Positions 29,395-37,177 of a stretch of 64,000 nt of DNA are shown here, piece by piece. Location: the NCBI GenBank assembly GCA_035249305.1, contig DATFGQ010000048.1:1-64000 (forward strand), in the 5' to 3' direction. Both the position numbers and the translations under genes were made by a program. Under the pieces are notes generated by a model. The model had not been told where the DNA came from, made no database searches, and worked only from the letters and a program-made list of their open reading frames with translations. Position 1 is the stretch's first letter, and each line of letters opens with the position of its first letter. Source of the stretch: DASUNP01 sp035249305 (GTDB taxonomy: Bacteria > Acidobacteriota > Blastocatellia > UBA7656).

Positions 29395-29985
29395 ATGCGC
29401 CGCTCAGCAATAACCTCACTCGCGATAATGATATTCGCACTGCTTGCCGCATGCGGCGGAAAACCGTTCAACGTAAAACCGAGGCCCGAGCTGCCGCCCG
29501 CGGCGGCCGGCGCGGAAGCGGCGGCGGGGGACTTGACGCTGCGCGCGGAAGCCGTGACGGACGAAGATTTTTTGTACGAGACTTTCGACGCGAACCTGAT
29601 ACTGGCGGGAGTCTTGCCCGTGCGGGTTACGATCTCAAGCCGGGCGGTTGAGCCCGCCGATCTGAGAAAGGCGAAGTTCGAAATCAGATCTTCTGCCGGG
29701 CGGACCTACAAGGCGATCAGCGCCAGCAGCGCGTTTAAGAAGCTGATCTCTTACTACGGAATCTCCACCTATTCGAAAACCGGGTACAAAGAGTCGCAAT
29801 CGGATTTCGCGTCGCATGCGCTTGACCTGCGCGAGCCGCTGGCGGCGGGCTCGTCGCGGCAGGGGATGATCTTTTTTCAAGTCCCCGATGAAGCGGCACG
29901 CGCCGCGGGGCTGACTATAGTCGCCCGCGACCTCAACCGAAAGCTTCCGAAATCGGAATCACGGATCGAGATCAAGCTTGACTGA
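29395..29985 (+). CDS. putative lipoprotein, unknown function
   Basis: A 196-residue protein with a lipoprotein signal: hydrophobic MRRSAITSLAIMIFALLAAC with Cys20 as the lipidated residue, followed by GGKP. The mature part begins with a Pro/Ala-rich spacer and then a beta-rich domain (DANLILAGVLPVRVTISS; AGSSRQGMIFFQVP), which may be an immunoglobulin-like fold. It should sit at the periplasmic face of a membrane. ATG 29395 is chosen because an upstream TTG lies within the -35 box. The family is not recognised. Confidence 0.75.
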   Translation: MRRSAITSLAIMIFALLAACGGKPFNVKPRPELPPAAAGAEAAAGDLTLRAEAVTDEDFLYETFDANLILAGVLPVRVTISSRAVEPADLRKAKFEIRSSAGRTYKAISASSAFKKLISYYGISTYSKTGYKESQSDFASHALDLREPLAAGSSRQGMIFFQVPDEAARAAGLTIVARDLNRKLPKSESRIEIKLD

Positions 29986-29996
29986 AAGCCCTCGAC

Positions 29997-30707
29997 TCAA
30001 CCCGCGCCGTATTCCTCATAGACCCGCTCGATGATCTCTCCGGGCCTGGGAGGCTCTTTGACGAGCGACAGCGCGTCGCGCAGGACTCGCTTATGTAGCT
30101 CGCGCTGAAAGGGCCGGCCCATCGAGTTTCCTATCTCAAAATCTTTCGGGTAGAGCGCGCGCGGGGGGCGCATCTGCCGCGAAGCCTCGGGGCTGACGGT
30201 GATCAAGACCGTCGAGATGCCTCGCATTTCGATCTCGCGTTGGACCGCAACGACCGTGCGGTGACAGACCTGCGGTCAGCCGCCCGTAAGCACCACCAGA
30301 TCGGCCCTCGACCGCTTGTCTATCTCTTCGGCTATCTGCGGCGCCGTCTCTTCGTACATCCGCTTCAACTGCATGGTGTAGCCCATATAACCTACGTGCT
30401 CGCGGGCAACGCCGCCTACGAAGCCCTCTTTCACAAGCTCGGCGAGCGCGTCTATGGGAAAGACGACGTTTATGTCGCGGTCGGCGTCCGAGTGGTCGTA
30501 ATGGTGGTGCGTCACCATCAGGCTGTCGGCCGTCGCGTCCGCGCCGATGATCCGAAAAGTGAGGTCGCCGAGCTCGTCGGCGATGTTGAAAGGCTCTTGA
30601 TCTTTTTGATGGACGCCCGCGGCCGTAACTATGGCTACGGTCGCCCGCGCAAGCTCCCGCTCGTATGGAGTGAAAGGGACACACTTCCTAGACATCTGAT
30701 GAGACAT
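29997..30707 (-). CDS. selenoprotein: GrdB-like reductase (glycine/sarcosine/betaine reductase selenoprotein B family)
   Basis: The frame runs from ATG 30707 to 29997 with one in-frame TGA at 30276-30278, read here as selenocysteine 144, giving 236 residues. Before it lies the family body (VPFTPYERELARATVAIVTAAGVHQKDQ is cut: note the PFTPYEREL and DHSDADRDINVVFP motifs); after it the sequence continues in the same frame as PQVCHRTVVAVQREIE and PPRALYPKDF, both typical of this family. In relatives the selenocysteine sits in a UPVCHQ-like motif; here one extra residue makes it U-P-Q-V-C. A hairpin follows the TGA. These proteins are redox enzymes of uncertain substrate outside glycine fermentation. 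It follows a selenocysteine peroxiredoxin gene by 68 bases. Confidence 0.85.
30243..30277 (-). promoter_or_regulatory. candidate SECIS hairpin of the GrdB-like selenoprotein
   Basis: Directly after the TGA the message pairs GACCGCA (30277-30271) with TGCGGTC (30249-30243), with an inner ACC/GGT stem around a GCAC loop. A hairpin just 3' of UGA is what bacterial SelB needs. The fold starts closer to the UGA than in the E. coli fdhF example, so its function is probable, not shown. Confidence 0.5.
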
Positions 30708-30724
30708 GACACTTTACTCGTTCC

Positions 30725-30769
30725 GGCCATCTGAAATCTCAGATTTCAAATTTGAAATTTCAGATGGCC
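30725..30769. repeat. 45-bp AT-rich perfect-ended palindrome between selenoprotein genes
   Basis: GGCCATCTGAAAT at the left end is mirrored by ATTTCAGATGGCC at the right, around a core AAATTTGAAATTT-like palindrome. It fills most of the 68-base spacer between the two selenoprotein genes and could be an attenuator, a binding site or an inserted repeat. Related AAATTTCAAAT words occur near 46036. Confidence 0.6.
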
Positions 30770-30775
30770 CCTGGT

Positions 30776-31237
30776 TCAAGCTGCTTGTCGGAGAACGTCG
30801 AATATCTCTTCGTTGTCCGGCTGTTCGTCGATCTTATGAATATCTTTGTAGATGATTCGGCCTTCTTTATCGACGACAAAGAGCGCGCGCTCGCTGTAGC
30901 CTTCCGGCCTCAACGCGCCGTAGAGGCGAGCCACTTCGCCTTTCGGTTCGAAGTCTGAAAGCAGGTCGTAAGAGATGCCGCCGAGGCTCTTGGCCCAGGC
31001 TGCGTTGCAGGGGACTGAGTCGACTGAAATACCCAGCACGTGGGTATCGTGGCCCTCGAATCGGCTTAGGTCAGCCTCATACGAAGGCATCTGGATGGTT
31101 CAAACGGGTGTCCAGGCCAGCGGGTAGAATGCGATGAACACGTTCTTGTTGCCGCGGAAATCTGACAGCTTGACTTTGTTGCCTCTGTGGCTCGGCAGCT
31201 CAAAGTCGGGAGCCATATCTCCCACTTCAACAGCCAT
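30776..31237 (-). CDS. selenoprotein peroxiredoxin (AhpC/TSA family)
   Basis: From ATG 31237 (AGGAGG nine bases upstream) to 30776 with one in-frame TGA at 31100-31102, which falls exactly on the peroxidatic residue: FYPLAWTPV-U-TIQMPSYE, selenocysteine 46. The total is 153 residues. The first half carries MAPDFELPSHRGNKVKLSDF, the second GISVDSVPCNAAWAKSLGG and a C-terminal ALFVVDKEGRI, so the whole fold is intact on both sides of the TGA. The enzyme should reduce peroxides faster or more selectively than cysteine forms. A hairpin suitable as SECIS follows the TGA. It lies 49 bases after aroDE and 68 before a second selenoprotein, in one likely operon. Confidence 0.9.
31072..31093 (-). promoter_or_regulatory. 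candidate SECIS hairpin of the selenoperoxiredoxin
   Basis: Six bases after the TGA, CAG-AT-GCCT pairs with AGGC-TG around a seven-base TCGTATG loop, with a two-base bulge. Size and distance agree with bacterial SECIS elements read by SelB. Confidence 0.6.
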
Positions 31238-31286
31238 TGGCTTTTTCCTCCTGATTAGATTTAACGCCCTCACTTTATCAATAAGG

Positions 31287-32810
31287 CTATCGGGATTGAC
31301 TGTCAAGCTGTTCGAGCGCCGCGGCCCGCATTAAATCGGCGGGGGCCTCTCCGGCGGTCCAAAGCTCGAACTGCCGCGCGCCTTGCGCCACCAGCATCTC
31401 GATCCCGCTGATCGTTAGACACCCGGCGGCCCGCGCGTCCTTGAGAAACTTCGTCTCCAGGGGGTTGTAGACCAGATCGTATGCAGCCAATCGGCCTTTG
31501 AACGCCTCGGGGCCTATGGGGCTTGAGCTCTCGTCGCGCCCGCGCATCCCGACCGGCGTTGTGTTTATGATTACGCGCACGTTGGATGACTCTAAATCGT
31601 CGATCGGATGAACCTCGACGCCAGCAGACTCGGCGAGGGCGCGGGCGGGGTCGCGCGCAAAGAGAGTCACGCGCGCTCCACGCTTTTGAAGTCCGAAGAC
31701 CACAGCGCGCGCAGCCCCGCCCGCCCCGATCACGCCGAACGTCTCGCCCTTGATCGCGCAAACCCTTTCAAGCGGCTCGATCGCGCCCTCGACATCCGTG
31801 TTGTAACCTTTCAAACGGCCTCGCTCGGCGACTACGGTGTTGACCGCGCCTACCTCGCGCGCAGTCTCGTCTACTTCGTCGAGCAGCGGTATGACGGCGG
31901 TCTTGTGCGGAATCGTCACGCTCAACCCGCGAAGCCGCCAGTCGATGTCGCGTGTCTCTTCTCGGACGAATCGGGTGAAGAACTGCTCAAGGTCGTCGAC
32001 TTCGATCGGCAGGTAGACGAAATCTAAATCACATTCCCGGAACGCGGCGTTGTGCATAGCCGGGGAAGCCGATTGCGAAACCGGCCGCCCGATGATTCCC
32101 GTGATAGCCGTCTCGCGTGATAAATGATCGACACGATAAGTGTTCTTCAGCTCGCGGCAAGTCAACTGCCCCGGCGCGCTCTCGGCCCCGCGCGCGAGCG
32201 ACCCGTATGTCAGATAGCTCCCTTCGGCCGGCCCGAGTATTCGCGTGATCACGCCCGGCTCCCCCATCGCGATCGCGATCAGGTTCCGCCCATCTTCTCG
32301 CGCCCGTTTCAACAGACTGAAGATCGAAAGCGTGTCGCTTACGCCGCGGGCTTGCGTGACTATCTTATGGACGGCGGCGGGCAGGCGGGATAGTCGATCA
32401 TAAATCTCGTATGGATTCGGCGGCGTCTCACGGAAATTGTGGTGCGAGACTATGAGCCGCGACGTGTCGGGCGCAAGCCTCGCGGCCTGCTCGTAGTGCG
32501 CGGCCTCTATGTCGCAGTAGTCGGCGCCACGTCGCGCGCCTTCGACGAGCAGGCGAAGCCTGATCTCATCATCGATCATCTGGCGTCCGCCTTCGTCGGC
32601 CGAGCGGCAGGTGATAATAACGGGCAGCGGTTTATCTTCGAGCAGCGAGCCGAGGTTTTCTGGTTTCGTAAAATCGAAATCGCGCAGGTAATCGAGCCTG
32701 ATCTCGATCATGTCGGCCGCCTGCGCAGCCTCTCTCATCCTGGCGCGGGCGGCCGCGGTTGTCTCTTCCGTGATCACTGCGCAGACGCGGGCCGGGCTAT
32801 CTTTCGCCAT
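31287..32810 (-). CDS. bifunctional 3-dehydroquinate dehydratase / shikimate dehydrogenase (AroD-AroE fusion)
   Basis: A 507-residue fusion of two successive shikimate-pathway enzymes. Residues 1-225 are type I dehydroquinate dehydratase with the Schiff-base Lys149 (VHKIVTQ) and the catalytic histidine in SHHNF at 122-126. Residues from about 235 are shikimate dehydrogenase with GRPVSQSASPAMHN, catalytic Lys303 in TIPHK and the NADP loop GAGGAAR. The same order is found in plant DHQ-SDH proteins and in some bacteria. The start ATG overlaps the cysK stop in TGATG, so translation is coupled. It provides chorismate precursors for aromatic amino acids. Confidence 0.93.
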   Translation of the reverse strand: MAKDSPARVCAVITEETTAAARARMREAAQAADMIEIRLDYLRDFDFTKPENLGSLLEDKPLPVIITCRSADEGGRQMIDDEIRLRLLVEGARRGADYCDIEAAHYEQAARLAPDTSRLIVSHHNFRETPPNPYEIYDRLSRLPAAVHKIVTQARGVSDTLSIFSLLKRAREDGRNLIAIAMGEPGVITRILGPAEGSYLTYGSLARGAESAPGQLTCRELKNTYRVDHLSRETAITGIIGRPVSQSASPAMHNAAFRECDLDFVYLPIEVDDLEQFFTRFVREETRDIDWRLRGLSVTIPHKTAVIPLLDEVDETAREVGAVNTVVAERGRLKGYNTDVEGAIEPLERVCAIKGETFGVIGAGGAARAVVFGLQKRGARVTLFARDPARALAESAGVEVHPIDDLESSNVRVIINTTPVGMRGRDESSSPIGPEAFKGRLAAYDLVYNPLETKFLKDARAAGCLTISGIEMLVAQGARQFELWTAGEAPADLMRAAALEQLDSQSR

Positions 32811-33757
32811 CACTCTTCTTCGTCAAATGCGAAAACGTCGGTTGTAAGATATCTTTCGCCGAGGTCGGGCAGGACTGCTACGACGCGTTTGCCCGCGCCC
32901 ATCTCGCGGGCGACCAGCAGCGCGGCCCAGCATATCGCGCCGCTTGAGATGCCGCAGAGTATGCCCTCCTCGCGCGCGAGCGAGCGGGCCGTCTGCTTCG
33001 CGTCTTCGTATTCGACAGGGACTATGCGGTCAATGATTTCGGTGTTGAGCACGCGCGGGACGAATCCCGCGCCGATGCCCTGGATCGGGTGAGGCGCGGG
33101 CGGCCCGCCAGAAAGCACCGGCGAATCTTTAGGCTCGACGGCGACGAGGGTGACGTTGCGGAGCCGCTCTTTTAGCACTTCGCCAACGCCCGTGATCGTC
33201 CCGCCCGTCCCCACTCCCGCCACGAACGCGTCGAGGTTCGCGTCGGTCGCTTCGATGATTTCCAGCGCGGTCGTGTCGCGGTGGATCGAAGGGTTCGCGG
33301 GGTTGTTGAACTGCTGCGGTATGAAGCAGTCGTCTATCTGCTGCTGCAACTTCTCCGCTTCGGCGATGGCCCCTTTCATGTCGAGCGCCTTCGGCGTAAG
33401 CACTATCTCGGCGCCCAAGGCTCGCAGCACGCGAATCCGCTCAAGGCTCATCGAATCGGGCATCGTCAGTATCAAGCGATAACCTTTCGCGGCGGCCGTC
33501 ATGGCCAATCCGATACCTGTGTTGCCGCTGGTCGGCTCGATGATTGTAGTCCGCCCCGGCGAGATTCTCCCTTCGCGCTCGGCCGCCTCGATCATCGCGA
33601 AAGCTATGCGGTCTTTTATGCTGCGCATCGGGTTGAAGGATTCGAGCTTGACCAGCACCTCCGCGGAATTTTCGGATGGGAGCCGGTTGAGCCGCACGAG
33701 CGGCGTATTGCCTATGGTCTCAAGGACGTTGTTACAGATCTTCGGCCTGCCATTCAT
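32810..33757 (-). CDS. cysK: cysteine synthase (O-acetylserine sulfhydrylase)
   Basis: A 315-residue PLP enzyme making cysteine from O-acetylserine and sulfide. PLP Lys48 sits in SIKDR; the substrate loop TSGNTG is at 76-81; GTGGTITG binds the phosphate. The C-terminus has GISSGA and LPDLGERYL, normal for CysK. ATG 33757 is chosen because it gives the conserved N-terminus; an ATG at 33793 would add twelve atypical residues. It heads a run cysK-aroDE-selenoperoxiredoxin-GrdB-like selenoprotein. The sulfur and selenium theme is suggestive, since CysK can also accept selenide, but this is inference. It is divergent from proC. Confidence 0.92.
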   Translation of the reverse strand: MNGRPKICNNVLETIGNTPLVRLNRLPSENSAEVLVKLESFNPMRSIKDRIAFAMIEAAEREGRISPGRTTIIEPTSGNTGIGLAMTAAAKGYRLILTMPDSMSLERIRVLRALGAEIVLTPKALDMKGAIAEAEKLQQQIDDCFIPQQFNNPANPSIHRDTTALEIIEATDANLDAFVAGVGTGGTITGVGEVLKERLRNVTLVAVEPKDSPVLSGGPPAPHPIQGIGAGFVPRVLNTEIIDRIVPVEYEDAKQTARSLAREEGILCGISSGAICWAALLVAREMGAGKRVVAVLPDLGERYLTTDVFAFDEEE

Positions 33758-33878
33758 CGACACCAGATTAAGAAGGCAACAGGCAAAAGGCAAGGGCTGT
33801 TATATAAAATCAGTCCTGTCTCTCGGCTTTTGCCTTCGCCATCCTTCCTGCTATGGTATTGCTTACGGAGAGAAAGTC

Positions 33879-34694
33879 ATGTTGAGGGATAAGAAACTGG
33901 CCGTGCTGGGCGCGGGCAAACTTGGCGAGACGCTTATAAAAGGGCTTGTCGAGGCCGGCGTGATCGAGGCGTCGAACGTCGTCGTCACCGCTGGCCATCA
34001 GCCTCGGCTGGATCGCATGCGAGAGCTGTTCGGCGTGTCGGGCACGCTGTCGAACGCGATGGCGGCCGAATCGGCCGACATAATTATCCTAGCCGTCAAA
34101 CCGCAGACCGTCCCGCAAGTGCTCTCGGAGATAAAAGGAGTGTTAAGCGCATCACAGTTGTTGATCTCCGTAGCCGCGTCCGTCAGCGCGGCCTTTATCG
34201 AGAAGCACCTTGAGGGCGAAGTGCCCGTCGTGCGCGCGATGCCGAACACGCCCTGCCTGCTTAAGAAAGGGATGACCGGGATTGCTCCCGGCCTCAACGC
34301 CCGGAAAGAGCATGTCGATCTTGCTAAATTCATCTTCGACGCCGTGGGCCGCACGGTCGTCGTCGACGAAAAACATATGGACGCGATAACGGGCCTTTCG
34401 GCGAGCGGGCCGGCGTTCATCTACATCATCATCGAATCGCTGGCGGAGGCCGGCGTGAAGGTCGGGCTGCCGCGCGACATCGCCACCGAGCTTGCCGCGC
34501 AGACGGTCGTAGGCGCGGGGAGCATGGTGCTTGAGACGGCCGAGCACCCCGCGAAGCTCAAAGATACCGTCACGACTCCGGCCGGCTGCACTATCGACGG
34601 CATACTGGAGCTCGAAGACGGGGGGTTGCGAGTTACTTTGATCAAGGCTGTAGTCAAGGCTACGCACCGCGCTAAGGAGCTGTTGGAAACTTAA
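33879..34694 (+). CDS. proC: pyrroline-5-carboxylate reductase
   Basis: A 271-residue enzyme for the last step of proline synthesis, using NAD(P)H. The Rossmann loop LGAGKLGETLIKGL is at the N-terminus, VKPQTVPQVL and RAMPNTPCLL follow, and the C-terminal helical domain has LSASGPAFIYIIIESLAEAGVKVGL and the TTPAGCTIDGI loop of the family. The ATG at 33879 has GGAG eight bases upstream; the frame is open further upstream but only through cysK. A DUF885 gene follows after 13 bases. Confidence 0.95.
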   Translation: MLRDKKLAVLGAGKLGETLIKGLVEAGVIEASNVVVTAGHQPRLDRMRELFGVSGTLSNAMAAESADIIILAVKPQTVPQVLSEIKGVLSASQLLISVAASVSAAFIEKHLEGEVPVVRAMPNTPCLLKKGMTGIAPGLNARKEHVDLAKFIFDAVGRTVVVDEKHMDAITGLSASGPAFIYIIIESLAEAGVKVGLPRDIATELAAQTVVGAGSMVLETAEHPAKLKDTVTTPAGCTIDGILELEDGGLRVTLIKAVVKATHRAKELLET

Positions 34695-34707
34695 CGGAGA
34701 CGCGAGA

Positions 34708-36498
34708 ATGGGTTCAGGCAGAGTGAGGCCGGGCAGGCGCGGGCCATCGAAGCTATTGATAATAATTATGCTCTTATCGTCGCCGGGCTTCCCACTTTTC
34801 GGTCGACCTGCGGAAGCGCAAATGACTCAGGATAAATCGGACCTCGCGGCGGCCGATTTCCCGAAGCTTGTGAGCGATTACTTCATCGACCTGCACAGCC
34901 GCCACCCGGCCATCGCCGCCGCGAGCGGCATTCACGCCTGGGACGGGAGGCTTGAAGACTACAGCGGCGCGGCGCTCGGAGATGAGGTGGCCGCAATAAA
35001 GCGGTTTCAAAACAGACTCGAAAAGATTCAGCCGCTCTCGCTCTCGTCTTCAGACATATTCGACTACCAGATCATCCAGTCGAACATGAGCGCGCGGCTG
35101 CTTGAGCTTGAGCAGATAAGAGATTTCGAGCGCAACCCGAAGGTCTACAACGACGTGATAGCTCAAGGGTTGTTGCAGATCGCAATCTTCGAGTACGCGC
35201 CGGCCGACTCGCGCATACGCCATGTGATCTCGAAGGAAAAACAGATCCCCCGGCTGCTCGACGACGCGCGGTCAAATCTGAAAGACCCGCCCGCGATCTT
35301 CCTGAAGCTTGCCATCGAGAGCTTCCGCGGCACGCTGAGCTTTATTCAAAACGACCTGCCGAAGGCATTGGCATCCGTGAAGGACGCGAAGCTACAGGCG
35401 GAGTTTAAGAAGTCTACGAAGACGGCCGCCGCGGCCATCGCCAAACACATCAAGCACCTCGAAAGTGAGAAGCCCGACCCGCAGGCTACGTTCGCGATCG
35501 GCAAGCAGAATTTTGAAGCGAAGCTCAGGCACGAAGAGGGAATAAACATTCCGACCGATACGCTGCTCAGGATCGCCGAGCGCGAGCTGGCCCGCGCGCA
35601 GGAGGAATTCCGCAAGACCGCGGCGCAGCTCAACCCGAACCGCAGAACGCTCGACGTTTGGGCCGACGTGCAGCGGGACCACCCGAAAGCCGGGGCGCTT
35701 GTCGAAGAGGCGCAGAAGCAGGTCGACGCGCTCGTGAAGTTCATCCGCGAGAAGCAGATCGTGACGATCCCCGAAGGCCCCGGCCCCGTAGTCGCGCCTA
35801 CGCCCGATTTCATGCGCTGGTCGTTTGCGAGCATGTGGACGCCGGGCGCGTTCGAGAGCCGCGCTATTTCATCGCGCTACTTGATAACCGACGTAGACCC
35901 GCGCTGGACCGAGAAGCAGAAGGCCGAGTATCTCTCTTCGATAAACTACCCGCAGCTATGGGCCACGTCCATCCACGAAGCGTACCCAGGCCACTTCGTC
36001 CAGGGGGCTTATCTCAAGCAGGTCGCGTCAAGCGTGCGAAAGACTTGGGCGGTCGCGCCGGCGAGCTTCGTCGAAGGCTGGGCGCATTACACCGAGCAGA
36101 TGATGATGGAAGAGGGCTTCGGCGCGGGCGACCCGAAGATGAAGCTCGGCCAGCTTGCCGAAGCGTTGCTCAGGCTGTGCCGTTTTGTAGTCGGGATACG
36201 GCTCCACACCGAAGGCATGACCGTAGACCAGGCGACGCGATTCTTCATGGACAACGGCTACATGGGCGAGACGCCCGCTCGTATAGAGGCGGAGCGCGGC
36301 ACGTTCGATCCGACCTATCTGGTCTACACCGTGGGAAAGCTCGCTATTCTGAAGCTGCGCGAAGATTACAAGCGGTATCGGAGGGAGAATTTTTCGTTGC
36401 AGGAATTTCACGACCGCTTGCTGTCAAACGGGTTCGCGCCGATCTGGGCGCACCGCCGAATGCTGATGCCGGAAGACCGCGGGAAGATATTGGAGTGA
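34708..36498 (+). CDS. DUF885 family secreted protein (HExxxGH-type metallopeptidase-like)
   Basis: A 596-residue exported protein of the DUF885 family (PF05960). After a signal peptide (LLIIIMLLSSPGFPLFGRPAEA) comes an all-helical body. The motif HEAYPGH at 423-429, followed by a downstream EGWAHYTEQ helix supplying a glutamate, looks like a zinc-peptidase active site of the carboxypeptidase-Taq / thermolysin-fold group. It probably trims peptides in the periplasm or outside. The start has a GGAG box. It follows proC closely, but nothing suggests a shared pathway. A palindrome cluster lies downstream. Confidence 0.88.
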   Translation: MGSGRVRPGRRGPSKLLIIIMLLSSPGFPLFGRPAEAQMTQDKSDLAAADFPKLVSDYFIDLHSRHPAIAAASGIHAWDGRLEDYSGAALGDEVAAIKRFQNRLEKIQPLSLSSSDIFDYQIIQSNMSARLLELEQIRDFERNPKVYNDVIAQGLLQIAIFEYAPADSRIRHVISKEKQIPRLLDDARSNLKDPPAIFLKLAIESFRGTLSFIQNDLPKALASVKDAKLQAEFKKSTKTAAAAIAKHIKHLESEKPDPQATFAIGKQNFEAKLRHEEGINIPTDTLLRIAERELARAQEEFRKTAAQLNPNRRTLDVWADVQRDHPKAGALVEEAQKQVDALVKFIREKQIVTIPEGPGPVVAPTPDFMRWSFASMWTPGAFESRAISSRYLITDVDPRWTEKQKAEYLSSINYPQLWATSIHEAYPGHFVQGAYLKQVASSVRKTWAVAPASFVEGWAHYTEQMMMEEGFGAGDPKMKLGQLAEALLRLCRFVVGIRLHTEGMTVDQATRFFMDNGYMGETPARIEAERGTFDPTYLVYTVGKLAILKLREDYKRYRRENFSLQEFHDRLLSNGFAPIWAHRRMLMPEDRGKILE

Positions 36499-36502
36499 TT
36501 GA

Positions 36503-36682
36503 AAGGAAGCCTCGAAGAGGCGTAATTCAATAGCCAGGGGCATCGCCCCTGGAAAAGGATTGATAGTAATGACAAGCCCTGAAAGGGCGACATAACAATC
36601 GCGCCCTTTCAGGGCTTCGTCTCGTATGACGCATCACCCGGCGCAACGCGCCGGGCTATCGAATCGAGCCCTTTCAGGGCTC
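36503..36682. repeat. cluster of short GC-rich palindromes (cluster B)
   Basis: Units seen in order: AGCCTCGAAGAGGCG, CCAGGGGCATCGCCCCTGG, AGCCCTGAAAGGGCG, CGCCCTTTCAGGGCT, CCCGGCGCAACGCGCCGGG and AGCCCTTTCAGGGCT, linked by ATTCAATAGCC-like words. They fill the space between convergent genes and may act as terminators for both. Confidence 0.8.
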
Positions 36683-37048
36683 TTAATCGCTCTTCTTAGC
36701 GCGGGGCTTGTTCGGCTGCTCGACGCTCAACTGGTTATCGACCTTCTTTACACAGGCCAGGCTCTTTGTCATTCGCGTCGCGGCGCCTTTCTGACCGGAA
36801 GTCTTCACCATGCCCTTAAGGCTGACGACTCCTTCCTTAGTCTCCACCTCAATGGTCGCGGATTTGAGCGATGCGGACTTCGCGAACTTCTCTTTAACTC
36901 CTGCCGTGATCGCTTCGTCGGTCGCCGTAGAACAATCCACGGGCGCGGCCTTCACGGCTTTTGACTTCGCCTGGGGCTTCGGTGTTTCTTGGGCGAACGC
37001 GACGGCGGCTAGCGCGATAGACAACATCACCATCATGATGGTTTTCAT
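36683..37048 (-). CDS. BON domain protein, exported
   Basis: A 121-residue protein with a signal peptide (MKTIMMVMLSIALAAVAFA, cut after Ala19), a short Lys/Ala-rich spacer and one BON domain at about 42-110 (TDEAITAGVKEKF; VSLKGMVKTSGQKGAA). BON domains bind phospholipid or outer-membrane partners and are common in osmotic-stress proteins such as OsmY. AGGAG lies ahead of the ATG. Its 3' end touches a palindrome cluster. Confidence 0.85.
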   Translation of the reverse strand: MKTIMMVMLSIALAAVAFAQETPKPQAKSKAVKAAPVDCSTATDEAITAGVKEKFAKSASLKSATIEVETKEGVVSLKGMVKTSGQKGAATRMTKSLACVKKVDNQLSVEQPNKPRAKKSD

Positions 37049-37177
37049 TTGAGATTCTCCTTGGGATTGATTAGGAGGATGGGGATACCGGCGGATAACG
37101 CGGCTCGAAACTCTCCTGCCGTTAAAGACGAGAAATCTCGGCCCTATGATGCAGGCGGGTTTATGAAATCGATCCGG

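Noticed and set aside
31100..31102. TGA as a frameshift or nonsense mutation creating a pseudogene peroxiredoxin
   Set aside because: The TGA sits exactly on the peroxidatic residue, the frame continues with intact family sequence, and a hairpin follows. A second gene next door shows the same pattern.
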